A stretch of DNA of 21,154 bases from CAVWDI01 sp046259385 (GTDB lineage: Bacteria > Chloroflexota > Anaerolineae > Anaerolineales > UBA4823). Of this stretch, positions 1-7,998 are shown piece after piece. Made by a program: the position numbers and the translations under genes. Position 1 is the first letter of the stretch, and every line of letters begins with the position of its first letter. The stretch spans positions 1-21,154 of the forward strand of contig JBJYWI010000176.1 of NCBI GenBank assembly GCA_046259385.1, in the 5' to 3' direction. The notes beneath the pieces are model-generated. The model made no database searches, was not told the DNA's origin, and saw only the letters and a program-made list of their open reading frames with translations.

Positions 1-20
1 TAAGGAATCAAAATCTCTAA

Positions 21-1403
21 TTATTTCTTCAGCGCTGAGAAGAATGCACCTAATGCAGCAAATCCAGCAGCAACCATTAAACTAGTACTGAAAGCAACAT
101 AGACCGGGCTTTGACTTTCAGCGCTCGCCATCACTGAAGTAAAGATAGCTCCAGCGATTCCAACACCTAAAACCATGCCGGTTGACCTCGCTGTAGCTAG
201 CAATCCCGCTGCAATTCCCTGCTCTTTTTTCGGTGCTGCCCCCATGATGGCGCTGTTATTGGGTGAGATGAAAGTGCCCGTTCCGAATCCAACAATCGCA
301 AGAACGATTCCGATTTGAGATATAGGTGAATTAGGTCCTAACTGTGACATCATGAACATCCCTATTGCTAATATTACCAAACCGGAGGCGGTTGGAATCC
401 TGGTTCCGATACGATCTGAGATACTGCCCGATATAGGAGCGATTATCGCCATCACGATTGGTTGGACAGTTAAAATCAATCCTGCCTGGGCTGGCGAAAA
501 CTCGCGGCCCTGGAGCAAATAAAAAGGCATCAAAAATAAAATACTGAAAACTGCCATATAATTAAGAACAGCACTAATCACTGATGCTGAAAACACACGG
601 TTATAAAATAGGCTCAGATCAAGCAGTGGGCTCGCTCTCCTTTTTTCGATAAAAATAAACACAACCAGGAAAATTCCTGCAAACAGAAATAAGCCGATGA
701 TGGTCGGGGATAACCAGCCCCAGGATGAACCCTGGTTTAATCCAAGCAAGAGGGCAATCAAACCAGCAAGGAATAAAAATGCTCCCAGAAAATCAAATTG
801 TTCGCGAATTTTCTCCTGACCATCTTGCGGGATGAATACCCAGGCAAGGAGGAATGCAATTCCTCCCACAGGAATGTTGATATAAAAAACTGCTCTCCAG
901 GAAATTAAGTCGGTCAACCAGCCTCCCAGAGATGGCGCAGCTGTCAATCCCAGGTAGGTCATTGTGGCCTGCAGTCCTAATGCCTGGCCTCGTTGTGATG
1001 ACGGAAAATTCTTTGTTAGGATGGCAGGTGAATTGGCAGCCAGCATAGCTGCACCTAGAGCCTGAATACCCCTGAATATAATCAAGAACTCAATTTTTTG
1101 AGCCCATCCACAAAGTGCTGAGCTGATCAGAAAAATCGAAAAACCAGTAAGAAATATTGACTTGTGCCCCCTTATATCACCAAGACGTCCAAACGATAAT
1201 AACAAACCAGTGACGATTAACAGGTAAATTATCACAACCCATTCAACGGTGGCAATATCAGTTTTAAATGCCTTGGAGATTACCGGTAAAACTGTATTGA
1301 CGACGCTCGTATCCAGTGCGGACATGAAAGTACTCATGCCGATTGCGATAAGAACTAGCCACTTCCGATCAACATTTACTAAAGAGGATTTTATCGAATT
1401 CAT
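21..1403 (-). CDS. MFS drug/metabolite exporter, DHA2 (EmrB/QacA-like, 14-TM) family
   Basis: A 460-residue, very hydrophobic inner-membrane protein predicted to export small molecules by proton antiport. Visible family marks are the DHA2 motif ALDTSVVNTVLP near residues 29-40, the MFS motif A loop GRLGDIRGHKS (about 72-82) and the motif B-like RGIQALGAAMLAANSP (about 111-126). Length and the number of hydrophobic stretches fit the 14-helix class. The ATG overlaps the rtcA stop (ATGA, 4 nt) and has no well-placed Shine-Dalgarno sequence; AAGGA lies about 16 nt upstream inside rtcA. Translation is therefore probably coupled to rtcA. The substrate cannot be read from the sequence, and the pairing with an RNA-repair gene does not explain it. 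The family call is firm; drug export as such is inference. Confidence 0.9.
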   Translation of the reverse strand: MNSIKSSLVNVDRKWLVLIAIGMSTFMSALDTSVVNTVLPVISKAFKTDIATVEWVVIIYLLIVTGLLLSFGRLGDIRGHKSIFLTGFSIFLISSALCGWAQKIEFLIIFRGIQALGAAMLAANSPAILTKNFPSSQRGQALGLQATMTYLGLTAAPSLGGWLTDLISWRAVFYINIPVGGIAFLLAWVFIPQDGQEKIREQFDFLGAFLFLAGLIALLLGLNQGSSWGWLSPTIIGLFLFAGIFLVVFIFIEKRRASPLLDLSLFYNRVFSASVISAVLNYMAVFSILFLMPFYLLQGREFSPAQAGLILTVQPIVMAIIAPISGSISDRIGTRIPTASGLVILAIGMFMMSQLGPNSPISQIGIVLAIVGFGTGTFISPNNSAIMGAAPKKEQGIAAGLLATARSTGMVLGVGIAGAIFTSVMASAESQSPVYVAFSTSLMVAAGFAALGAFFSALKK

Positions 1404-2425
1404 TTAATAATTGAAACCAATCCTTCAGAACCTGTAGTTCCGACGATATCGATCTTTCTATCGACAAACAATTTTATAACATCTGCATTCGTACGCAAAT
1501 GGTCAGTTATTTTCACGGTCGTAAAATGTGAATCCACACCTGCAACCGAAAGGGGTAATAGGAGTTGATCGGAAAGGTGTTCATCCATTACTGCCTGAGT
1601 GGACAGGAAAGACTCGATCTTATCACAAACTTCTTGGGCAACGATTTCCGCAGGTTTCCCAGGCTCTCCAAGAGATGTGTAACAACATTGTGAGTGCTCG
1701 AATTGGCATACCAGGCAAATTGTAGTCCCTTTGTGATGAGATGGTAAATTTCGGATGCGGATATCATTTAGTGGATATTTCTTTCCCAATAATTGCATGA
1801 TTTGATCCCGTTGTCTTACTGCTATTCTCCGATCGAGATTTGCAACCGCAGATATCCCAGATATTTGTTTCAACGAACCTCGCCGGAGAATTGTGAACCC
1901 CGAAAGCTCTTTGATCGGATTGACGATAACTTGAATTTGACCACCACCTTCGGGGTAAAAACCCGCCTGCTCGAGGTTGAGCATTAGCGGGAATCCAATT
2001 CTTTTCATGTAGGCCATCCAATGCAGCTTAAGATAATCAAATGTAGGTGCGAATGGGACGTGAGTTCCACCGGAAATACTAAGCTTCGATGGTCCACCTC
2101 CAAAACTCAGGGGGAGATAAACTGTTTGAAGTATCAAAGAAGTTGATCCTGCAGTGCCGATATCACAGGCAAATTTCCCGGTCTCTACCGATCGCGGGGA
2201 GAATACAAGCCGGGTGGAACCAAATTCCCCACCTTCAACCCGTGCATTTCCGATTTTCTCCGCCAATCTAACGGCATTTAAATGTTGGGCGCGAAGACCA
2301 GGTTTTTTCCTTCCCTGACGTATATCCATCAATGTGAATTCTTTCCCGGTTAACAGGGATAACGCAAGGCAGGTGCGTAATATTTGCCCACCGCCTTCAC
2401 CAAGCCCGCCATCAATCACCAACAT
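1400..2425 (-). CDS. rtcA: RNA 3'-terminal phosphate cyclase
   Basis: Converts RNA 3'-phosphate ends to 2',3'-cyclic phosphates using ATP, through a covalent His-AMP intermediate; cytoplasmic RNA repair. The N-terminal signature DGGLGEGGGQILRT, the GRKKPGLRAQHL segment and the FYPEGGGQ motif match the RtcA family. The nucleotidyl-accepting histidine is present in DHLRTN (His309 from the start used here). At 341 residues the length is normal. I chose the ATG at 2425 because GGTGG lies 5 nt upstream. A GTG at 2434 would add three residues (MVN) but has no ribosome-binding site. No rtcB ligase or rtcR regulator is in view; the only operon partner visible is the MFS pump it overlaps by 4 nt. Confidence 0.93.
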   Translation of the reverse strand: MLVIDGGLGEGGGQILRTCLALSLLTGKEFTLMDIRQGRKKPGLRAQHLNAVRLAEKIGNARVEGGEFGSTRLVFSPRSVETGKFACDIGTAGSTSLILQTVYLPLSFGGGPSKLSISGGTHVPFAPTFDYLKLHWMAYMKRIGFPLMLNLEQAGFYPEGGGQIQVIVNPIKELSGFTILRRGSLKQISGISAVANLDRRIAVRQRDQIMQLLGKKYPLNDIRIRNLPSHHKGTTICLVCQFEHSQCCYTSLGEPGKPAEIVAQEVCDKIESFLSTQAVMDEHLSDQLLLPLSVAGVDSHFTTVKITDHLRTNADVIKLFVDRKIDIVGTTGSEGLVSIIK

Positions 2426-2519
2426 ATTTACCACCGTCTTGCAAAAATTATTTAGAAGATTTTGCCTATAGATGATTAGAATTCACTTAAATATCTTTTA
2501 TATTTTTGTAATGTTTATA

Positions 2520-2548
2520 TTGTATCCTTTTAGTAATTGGGATAAGAT
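2520..2548 (+). promoter_or_regulatory. Predicted sigma70-type promoter of msrPQ
   Basis: TTGTAT (2520-2525) and TAAGAT (2543-2548) are separated by 17 bp, each matching 4 of 6 consensus bases. The predicted start near 2555 gives a leader of about 20 nt containing the AAGGA ribosome-binding site. It lies in the 149-bp AT-rich divergent gap between rtcA and msrP; I see no equally convincing promoter for rtcA in that gap. Confidence 0.4.
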
Positions 2549-2574
2549 TAGTAGAATTTTATAAGGATGGAAAA

Positions 2575-3522
2575 ATGCAACCAATCAAATCATCTGAGAT
2601 AACCTCGGAGCAGCAATACTACTCCCGCAGAGATTTCTTAAAAAGCTTGGGGATTGTTAGTACCAGCGCCATGATTTTAGCAGCATGTAGAGGTCAATCC
2701 ACGCAGACTAAGGTTATCTCTACACAAGTCTCTGCTGAGAATCTACCTGGAGGAACTTCAACAGTAGAATCTGATCCACTGACCTCGTTCGAAGCAATTA
2801 CCAACTACAATAATTATTATGAATTTTCGATCAATAAGGAAGCGGTTGCAAGGTTAGCAGAAGATTTTCCAACATCACCCTGGCAGGTTGAAGTCGGAGG
2901 TTTGGTTAATAAACCGAAAATATTTGATATTGATGATTTTAAAAAGTTTTCCATCCAGGAGAGAATCTACCGTTTACGTTGTGTTGAAGCGTGGTCGATG
3001 GTCATTCCCTGGATGGGATTTCCTCTTGCTGAATTGCTCAACGCAGTTGAACCAACATCAAACGCAAAATATGTTCGCTTTGAAACAATCTATGATCCTG
3101 ATGAGATGCCCGGTCAAAGGGATCCATGGTACCAATGGCCTTACATCGAAGGATTACGCCTTGATGAAGCCATGAACGATCTTACATTGATGGCAACTGG
3201 TTTGTATGGAAAGGATTTACTTCCGCAATCTGGGGCTCCAATTCGACTTGTTGTACCCTGGAAGTATGGTTTCAAGAGCATCAAAGCCATCGTGAAAATT
3301 GATCTGGTTGAGGAGATGCCAACATCGTTATGGATGGCAGCTGCCCCTAGTGAATACGGATTTTACGCAAATGTCAATCCAGAAGTTTCCCATCCTCGCT
3401 GGTCCCAGGCATCTGAACGCCGCATCGGGGAATCAGGTCGTAGGAAAACTTTGATGTTTAATGGGTATGGAGAAGAAGTCGCTCAAATGTACAGTGATAT
3501 GGATTTGTCAGTTAATTTCTAA
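2575..3522 (+). CDS. msrP: Methionine sulfoxide reductase catalytic subunit MsrP (YedY), molybdopterin enzyme
   Basis: Reduces protein-bound methionine sulfoxide outside the cytoplasm, using a mononuclear molybdenum-molybdopterin centre and electrons from the membrane partner MsrQ. The N-terminus has a textbook twin-arginine signal, SRRDFLK (residues 17-23), followed by a hydrophobic stretch ending in LAAC (35-38). It may therefore be a Tat-exported lipoprotein rather than a freely soluble protein. The molybdenum-ligand cysteine is Cys136 in RLRCVEAWSMVIPW, and WPYIEGLRLDEAMNDL is the typical cofactor-pocket region. At 315 residues it is close to the Escherichia coli length. AAGGA lies 8-9 nt upstream of the ATG. 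msrQ follows after 36 nt. Substrate assignment rests on the msrPQ pairing. Confidence 0.93.
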   Translation: MQPIKSSEITSEQQYYSRRDFLKSLGIVSTSAMILAACRGQSTQTKVISTQVSAENLPGGTSTVESDPLTSFEAITNYNNYYEFSINKEAVARLAEDFPTSPWQVEVGGLVNKPKIFDIDDFKKFSIQERIYRLRCVEAWSMVIPWMGFPLAELLNAVEPTSNAKYVRFETIYDPDEMPGQRDPWYQWPYIEGLRLDEAMNDLTLMATGLYGKDLLPQSGAPIRLVVPWKYGFKSIKAIVKIDLVEEMPTSLWMAAAPSEYGFYANVNPEVSHPRWSQASERRIGESGRRKTLMFNGYGEEVAQMYSDMDLSVNF

Positions 3523-3558
3523 AGGGCCATTTTCGTCGAATTTATCCGAGGTTGGTGG

Positions 3559-4272
3559 ATGTCGATTATTTCAGTTCTAAGATTTTCGAAATTTCAACTC
3601 GCAGTTCATATTGGTGCTCTACTTCCTTTAGCTTTACTGGTCTTTGATTGGACACAGGATAATTTAACATTTAATCCAATCCAGGCCCTTGAACTGCGTA
3701 CCGGTAAGTATGCATTAGTGCTGTTGATATTGTCACTTGCATGTACACCACTTAATACCGTCTTTGGATTTCGCCAGGCAATCAAGGTCCGCCGCCCATT
3801 GGGATTGTATGCCTTCTTCTATGCAGGTATACATTTTCTGATTTTTATCGGACTCGATTACCAGTTTGATTTGTTGCTTCTTCAAGAGGCAATCTTCGAG
3901 AAAAGGTATGCCCTGGTTGGATTTTTAGCCGGGTTGATTCTTTTACCCCTGGCAATCACCTCAACGCGCGGCTGGATGAAAAGAATGGGCAGGAAATGGG
4001 CTACCTTACACAAGTTCGTGTATTTGGCAGGGGTCCTGGTGATCGTGCATTACGTCTGGCTTGTGAAAACAGATATTCGCCAACCGATTTTGTTTGGTGT
4101 GATCCTATTATTGCTCTTGATTGCACGTATTCCATATGTTCGCAGGAACCTGAGTCGTGTGAGGCAGCATAATTTCATACGGAAATACCAATCCCTGCCA
4201 GATCTCCTCAAGAAGAAGAACGCATTTAAACCTTACAAGGAAGTAGTTTCCGGGGGAAAAAACACAGGTTAG
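3559..4272 (+). CDS. msrQ: Heme-binding membrane subunit MsrQ (YedZ)
   Basis: Integral membrane b-type cytochrome of the ferric-reductase-like transmembrane family that passes electrons from the cytoplasmic or quinone side to MsrP. About six hydrophobic segments are visible. Conserved histidines that can ligate heme are His92 (GIHFLIF), His151 (ATLHKFVYL) and His164 (IVHYVWL), at the spacing expected for the family. The RRPLGL loop (residues 78-83) after the second or third helix is also typical. At 237 residues it carries a basic, lysine-rich tail of about 25 residues beyond the usual end. The ATG is preceded by GAGG with 7 nt spacing, and the gene sits 36 nt after msrP, so the two are co-transcribed. 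Confidence 0.92.
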   Translation: MSIISVLRFSKFQLAVHIGALLPLALLVFDWTQDNLTFNPIQALELRTGKYALVLLILSLACTPLNTVFGFRQAIKVRRPLGLYAFFYAGIHFLIFIGLDYQFDLLLLQEAIFEKRYALVGFLAGLILLPLAITSTRGWMKRMGRKWATLHKFVYLAGVLVIVHYVWLVKTDIRQPILFGVILLLLLIARIPYVRRNLSRVRQHNFIRKYQSLPDLLKKKNAFKPYKEVVSGGKNTG

Positions 4273-4492
4273 AAAATTCTTTTTAATTCATCAAATTCCT
4301 TATCACCTGCGCAACTTGTTTAAATCGGGCCCATTTCCCACTCCGATCACTAGCCAGATCTTTAATTTCACGTTAAAGTGATCATTTGAATAGGAAATTG
4401 CCAATAATATCGTGAGAATGAGTGCATTTCTCAAACGATTTACGCATTTTCGAATCAGTCTTACCAATAAACCAGCAGCAATTCGTATAGAT
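4273..4492. other. Convergent intergenic spacer with two hairpins, no gene seen
   Basis: This gap lies between the ends of msrQ (plus) and the prolyl oligopeptidase (minus). It holds two inverted repeats. GATCACT/AGTGATC lies at 4345-4351 and 4377-4383. A bulged hairpin lies at 4410-4438 (TCGT-GAGAA paired with TTCTC-AA-ACGA). Neither is followed by a clean T-run, so a terminator role is possible but unproven. No ORF with coding character was found. Confidence 0.3.
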
Positions 4493-6580
4493 TCAGTCGA
4501 TAATTGGTGGCGATGAAATATTCAGAGATTTTATTAAAAATGAAATAATATCCGTTCGCTCGTCAATTAATACCTGGGTGGGTTTTCCGAAGCCGTGCCC
4601 CGCTTTTGTTTGAATGCGGATTAAAACAGGCGCATCACCCCCTTGAGCTGCCTGCAAGGTGGATATAAATTTAAACGAATGGCTTGGAACAACGCGATCA
4701 TCATGATCCGCGGTTGTAACCAATGTTGCTGGATAATGCATACCTTGCTTAATATTGTGAAGTGGTGAGTATGAATACAACACCTTAAAATGATCGGGGT
4801 CATCTGGTGATCCATAATCGCTCACCCATGCCCATCCAATGGTGAATTTATGGAAACGCAGCATATCCATTACTCCAACTGCTGGAAGCGCAGCACCAAA
4901 TAGATCTGGACGCTGGGTAATACAGGCTCCAACTAACAAGCCACCATTTGAGCGTCCTTCGATCGCCAATTTTTCTTTCGAGGTGTAGTTGTTTTCAATC
5001 AAGTATTCTGCACAGGCAATCATGTCATCGAATACGTTTTGTTTTTTCACACCGCTGCCATCTGCATGCCATTGCTCCCCGTACTCCCCTCCTCCTCGTA
5101 AATTTGCTATTGCCAATGTACCCCCTAACTCAAGCCATACAATACGACTGACTAAGAATTCAGGAGTAATCGAAATATTAAATCCACCATATCCATAAAG
5201 TAAAGCAGGATTATCTGGATTCTTTAGGATTCTCTTATCCCGGACCAAGAACATGGGAACTCGTGTGCCATCCTTGGACAGAGAAAACTTCTGTTCAACG
5301 TGGTAATTAGAAAAATTAAAAGCAATATGTGGGCGTTCAATTTCTACCGTTTTCTCTTCGATAAAATTAAATTGGGTTACCGTAGGCGGGTAGATAAACG
5401 AATTGAAAACAAAAAACATTTCATCAGCATCATGCTCACCGAAGAGAAAGGTTTCACGATCAAAGCTGAATATTGAACCAATCATCGGCAGGGGGATTTC
5501 ACCAAGGAATGCTCCTGATTTGTCAAATCGTTTAATGCGGTGATATGCATCGTGAAGGTAAATGATGATGAACTGGTCAAAGACTAGTTTAATTGATTCG
5601 ATCGCGTCCTGGTCCTCTGGAATGATCGTTTGCCAATCCTTCTTCTTCGGCTTGTGAATATCAATGCGAATGAGACTACTTTTCGATGATTGGTAATTTG
5701 TCTTGAAGTAGAAACGCGGTCCGTCGTTCCCGATGAATTGGTACGTTGCTTCCAGGTCTGGAATTAATTCAATAAAAGCACCATCAGAACTCAATTCCCG
5801 ATAAAATAAGCGATTTCGAACATCAGTGCCCTTCCACACGTGAAGAATCAAATAAACACCATCGTCGCTGATTAATGGTTCGAATGACCATTCCGGTTTA
5901 TCTGGACGCTGAAAAATCAGCTGATCCAGATTTTGCTCGCTCCCGAGTTTGTGAAACATGATCTTTTGAGATTTGTTGACCCCTTCATAGGTTTCATCGG
6001 GTTCTGGTTGATCATATGCACAATAATAAAAACCCGAATTCTCAGGATGCCAGACAACGTTTGAAAATTTGCTCCACTCAATGGTATCTGGAAGATCTTG
6101 AAGGGTAAGGATTTCTCTTACACGCCAGGTTTGCCAATCAGAACCGCCTGTGCTGGTTGCATACGCAAGGTATTTCCCATCCCTGCTGATTTTCCAACGA
6201 ACAAGTGCGATTGTGCCATCCTCAGAAAATTCATTCGGATCGAGCAAGAGCGTTCTCTCACCATCAAGCGAATCCATCATGACTAATACATTTTGATTTT
6301 GCAAACCGTTATTTCGTAATTGAAAATATTTTCCATTCACATTCAACGGGGCATAAGCGCGGGGAAAATCCCAAAGATCAGTTAAGCGCTTGCGGATAAA
6401 CTCCTTATTTTCTACATCAGATAAATAGGCTTGGGTGAGTTCATTTTGTTTTTCAATCCAAACCTGGGTATCCCTAGAATTCGAATCTTCTAACCAACGA
6501 TAAGGGTCCGAGACAAGAATGCCATGAATGTCATCTATTTGTTCAATTTTTTTTGTTTCAGGATAGCTTAATGGTTGCAT
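4493..6580 (-). CDS. Prolyl oligopeptidase, S9A family serine peptidase
   Basis: Cytoplasmic endopeptidase that cleaves short peptides after proline; no signal peptide is seen. Of 695 residues, about the first 70 and the last 270 form the alpha/beta-hydrolase domain, with a seven-blade propeller between them that screens substrate size. The N-terminal DPYRWLED motif is typical of the subfamily. The catalytic triad is visible: Ser544 in GRSNGG, Asp627 in DHDDRV with the substrate-binding Arg629, and His662 in KAGHGFGKP. LLYGYGGFNIS and NLRGGGEYGEQWH are conserved active-site-domain segments. Length matches the family. GAGGA lies 9 nt before the ATG. The gene is 27 nt downstream of dinB and probably shares its transcript; no functional link between the two is obvious. 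Confidence 0.95.
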   Translation of the reverse strand: MQPLSYPETKKIEQIDDIHGILVSDPYRWLEDSNSRDTQVWIEKQNELTQAYLSDVENKEFIRKRLTDLWDFPRAYAPLNVNGKYFQLRNNGLQNQNVLVMMDSLDGERTLLLDPNEFSEDGTIALVRWKISRDGKYLAYATSTGGSDWQTWRVREILTLQDLPDTIEWSKFSNVVWHPENSGFYYCAYDQPEPDETYEGVNKSQKIMFHKLGSEQNLDQLIFQRPDKPEWSFEPLISDDGVYLILHVWKGTDVRNRLFYRELSSDGAFIELIPDLEATYQFIGNDGPRFYFKTNYQSSKSSLIRIDIHKPKKKDWQTIIPEDQDAIESIKLVFDQFIIIYLHDAYHRIKRFDKSGAFLGEIPLPMIGSIFSFDRETFLFGEHDADEMFFVFNSFIYPPTVTQFNFIEEKTVEIERPHIAFNFSNYHVEQKFSLSKDGTRVPMFLVRDKRILKNPDNPALLYGYGGFNISITPEFLVSRIVWLELGGTLAIANLRGGGEYGEQWHADGSGVKKQNVFDDMIACAEYLIENNYTSKEKLAIEGRSNGGLLVGACITQRPDLFGAALPAVGVMDMLRFHKFTIGWAWVSDYGSPDDPDHFKVLYSYSPLHNIKQGMHYPATLVTTADHDDRVVPSHSFKFISTLQAAQGGDAPVLIRIQTKAGHGFGKPTQVLIDERTDIISFLIKSLNISSPPIID

Positions 6581-6607
6581 GTATCGTGTTCCTCGTCATC
6601 TAGATTT

Positions 6608-7804
6608 TTACTCATCTTTTGCTAAATCGTCTCCCCAGCGTACTACTTCATTTCCATATTTCTGGCGGAGATGCTTAATGACAATGTTCAACCGCGTTCG
6701 AGATTCATTTTCTTGAACCTGTGATTGGTGCTCCCATAAATTGAGCTGTTTAGGTGCCAAACCGCTGACGCCAACACCGATTAACCTGACCGGCTCACCA
6801 ATTTTCCATTCTTTTTTGAAGAGGCTGACGGCAGTAGCCGTGATAGTTTCTTGATCATTTATGGGTTGTTTCAACGTGGTTTGCCGGGTCACAGTAGAAA
6901 AATCTGAGCGGCGAAGCTTGATCTTTATCGTTGTGCCTTGAATAGATTTCTTTTGCATTCGCCTGCTTATTCGATAGGATAGCTTGCTGATTGTTTCTAC
7001 CAATGCACTTTCCTCACTGATATCTTTAGCAAAGGTAGTTTCCTGGCTTACAGATTTCAATATATGTTTCATGGTGATTGGGCGATCATCGATACCTCTT
7101 GCGCGTTGACCGATAGCAAAACCCCATTTCCCAAAGCGATTTAGAAGTTCCTGTTCTGGAAAACGGGTGATATCACCAATCGTCTTTATGTTTAATTCCT
7201 TCAATTTTTCAGCAGTTTTCGGCCCGACACCCCATAGTGCATCTACAGGCAACGGATCGAGAAAGGATTGCTCGGAGCCGAGTGAAACAATGAAGATCGC
7301 ATTTGGTGGCTTATCCGAGATTCCTGACGCGATTTTTCCATAATCCGTTGCCATTTTCGCAACCAATTTATTCCCTGCAATGCCAATCGAACAGGGAAGA
7401 CCAAATTCCGAATTTACGTGCCGTTGTAAAGTTTTTGCGATCACCTCGCTGGTTCCAGGTAAATTCGTGATATCCAGAAAAGCTTCATCGATTGAAATTT
7501 GCTCAATTTGGTCAGTTTGTTCCCTCAAGTAATCCATTACCTTTTTTGAGGCATCACCATAATCACCATATTTTCCCCTGACAATGATTAATGGTTTACA
7601 AATCTTCACTGCCTGGGACATTGGCATTGCTGATCGCACCCCAAATTTTCTGGCAGCATATGAGCATGAAGCAACAACCCCACGCTGATCCGGATGTCCA
7701 CCGACAGCGAACGGTTTACCTTTCAAGGTTGGATCGCGCAGCTCTTCAACTGAGCAGAAAAAAGCATCCAGATCGATGTGCAGAATTCTTCGGTTTTCAG
7801 GCAT
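6608..7804 (-). CDS. dinB: DNA polymerase IV, Y-family translesion polymerase
   Basis: Error-prone lesion-bypass polymerase. The palm metal-binding sites are complete: Asp11 in HIDLDAFF and Asp106-Glu107 in SIDEAFLD. GVGPKTAEKL marks the helix-hairpin-helix thumb region, and a little-finger domain follows. A sliding-clamp-binding motif, QLNLW (residues 353-357), lies about 40 residues before the C-terminus, a common arrangement outside the enterobacteria. At 398 residues the length is normal. The ATG has no Shine-Dalgarno sequence; instead a perfect TATAAT lies 9 nt upstream, which suggests a leaderless mRNA. I found no convincing LexA box, so SOS control is not supported by what I can see. 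Transcription probably continues into the prolyl oligopeptidase gene. Confidence 0.96.
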   Translation of the reverse strand: MPENRRILHIDLDAFFCSVEELRDPTLKGKPFAVGGHPDQRGVVASCSYAARKFGVRSAMPMSQAVKICKPLIIVRGKYGDYGDASKKVMDYLREQTDQIEQISIDEAFLDITNLPGTSEVIAKTLQRHVNSEFGLPCSIGIAGNKLVAKMATDYGKIASGISDKPPNAIFIVSLGSEQSFLDPLPVDALWGVGPKTAEKLKELNIKTIGDITRFPEQELLNRFGKWGFAIGQRARGIDDRPITMKHILKSVSQETTFAKDISEESALVETISKLSYRISRRMQKKSIQGTTIKIKLRRSDFSTVTRQTTLKQPINDQETITATAVSLFKKEWKIGEPVRLIGVGVSGLAPKQLNLWEHQSQVQENESRTRLNIVIKHLRQKYGNEVVRWGDDLAKDE

Positions 7805-7813
7805 TTAACAGGG

Positions 7814-7819
7814 ATTATA
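7814..7819 (-). promoter_or_regulatory. -10 element (TATAAT) of dinB, predicting a leaderless transcript
   Basis: A perfect TATAAT on the minus strand ends 9 nt before the dinB ATG, so transcription would start 0-3 nt before the start codon. No good -35 hexamer is found at 16-18 bp. dinB also lacks a ribosome-binding site, which agrees with a leaderless message. Confidence 0.4.
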
Positions 7820-7820
7820 A

Positions 7821-7979
7821 TCAAGAAAATTCCCGATCTTCTGGAGACCTGATTCGTTTGGAATTAAAATTTTTACGTGCTTGAACTGCCTGATACGATT
7901 TCAAAAATTCTGCATAATGTTCTACAGTGAAAAAGACCTGCGATTTTTCAATATAGCTTTGCTGCAGGTCTTTATTCAT
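7821..7979 (-). CDS. Possible small protein of 52 residues, unrecognised
   Basis: A reading frame between tupA and dinB encodes a polar, lysine- and arginine-rich 52-residue protein (begins MNKDLQQSYIEKS, ends RSPEDREFS). I do not recognise a family. In favour: protein-like composition and a fit into the 194-bp gap between neighbours. Against: no usable ribosome-binding site (AAGG is almost adjacent to the ATG), and a 10-bp inverted repeat that looks like the tupA terminator falls inside the first third of the frame. It is more likely a chance frame than a gene. Confidence 0.2.
   Translation of the reverse strand: MNKDLQQSYIEKSQVFFTVEHYAEFLKSYQAVQARKNFNSKRIRSPEDREFS
7930..7973 (-). terminator. 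Probable intrinsic terminator of the tup operon
   Basis: A perfect 10-bp inverted repeat, AAAGACCTGC/GCAGGTCTTT (7932-7941 and 7964-7973), begins 26 nt after the tupA stop. Read on the minus strand, its GC-rich 7-bp core is followed by TTTTTC (7934-7929). The 22-nt loop is longer than usual, which lowers confidence. Confidence 0.5.
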
Positions 7980-7998
7980 CCTTACGCTTACTATCTTG

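Noticed and set aside
4345..4383. GATCACT/AGTGATC inverted repeat as a terminator
   Set aside because: The loop is 25 nt and no T-run follows on either strand, so it is recorded only as part of the intergenic spacer.
7911..7928. CTG-N12-CAG sequence upstream of dinB as a LexA box
   Set aside because: Spacing is wrong for the E. coli type (CTG-N10-CAG), and it does not match the GAAC-N4-GTTC type. It also lies far from the predicted -10 box.
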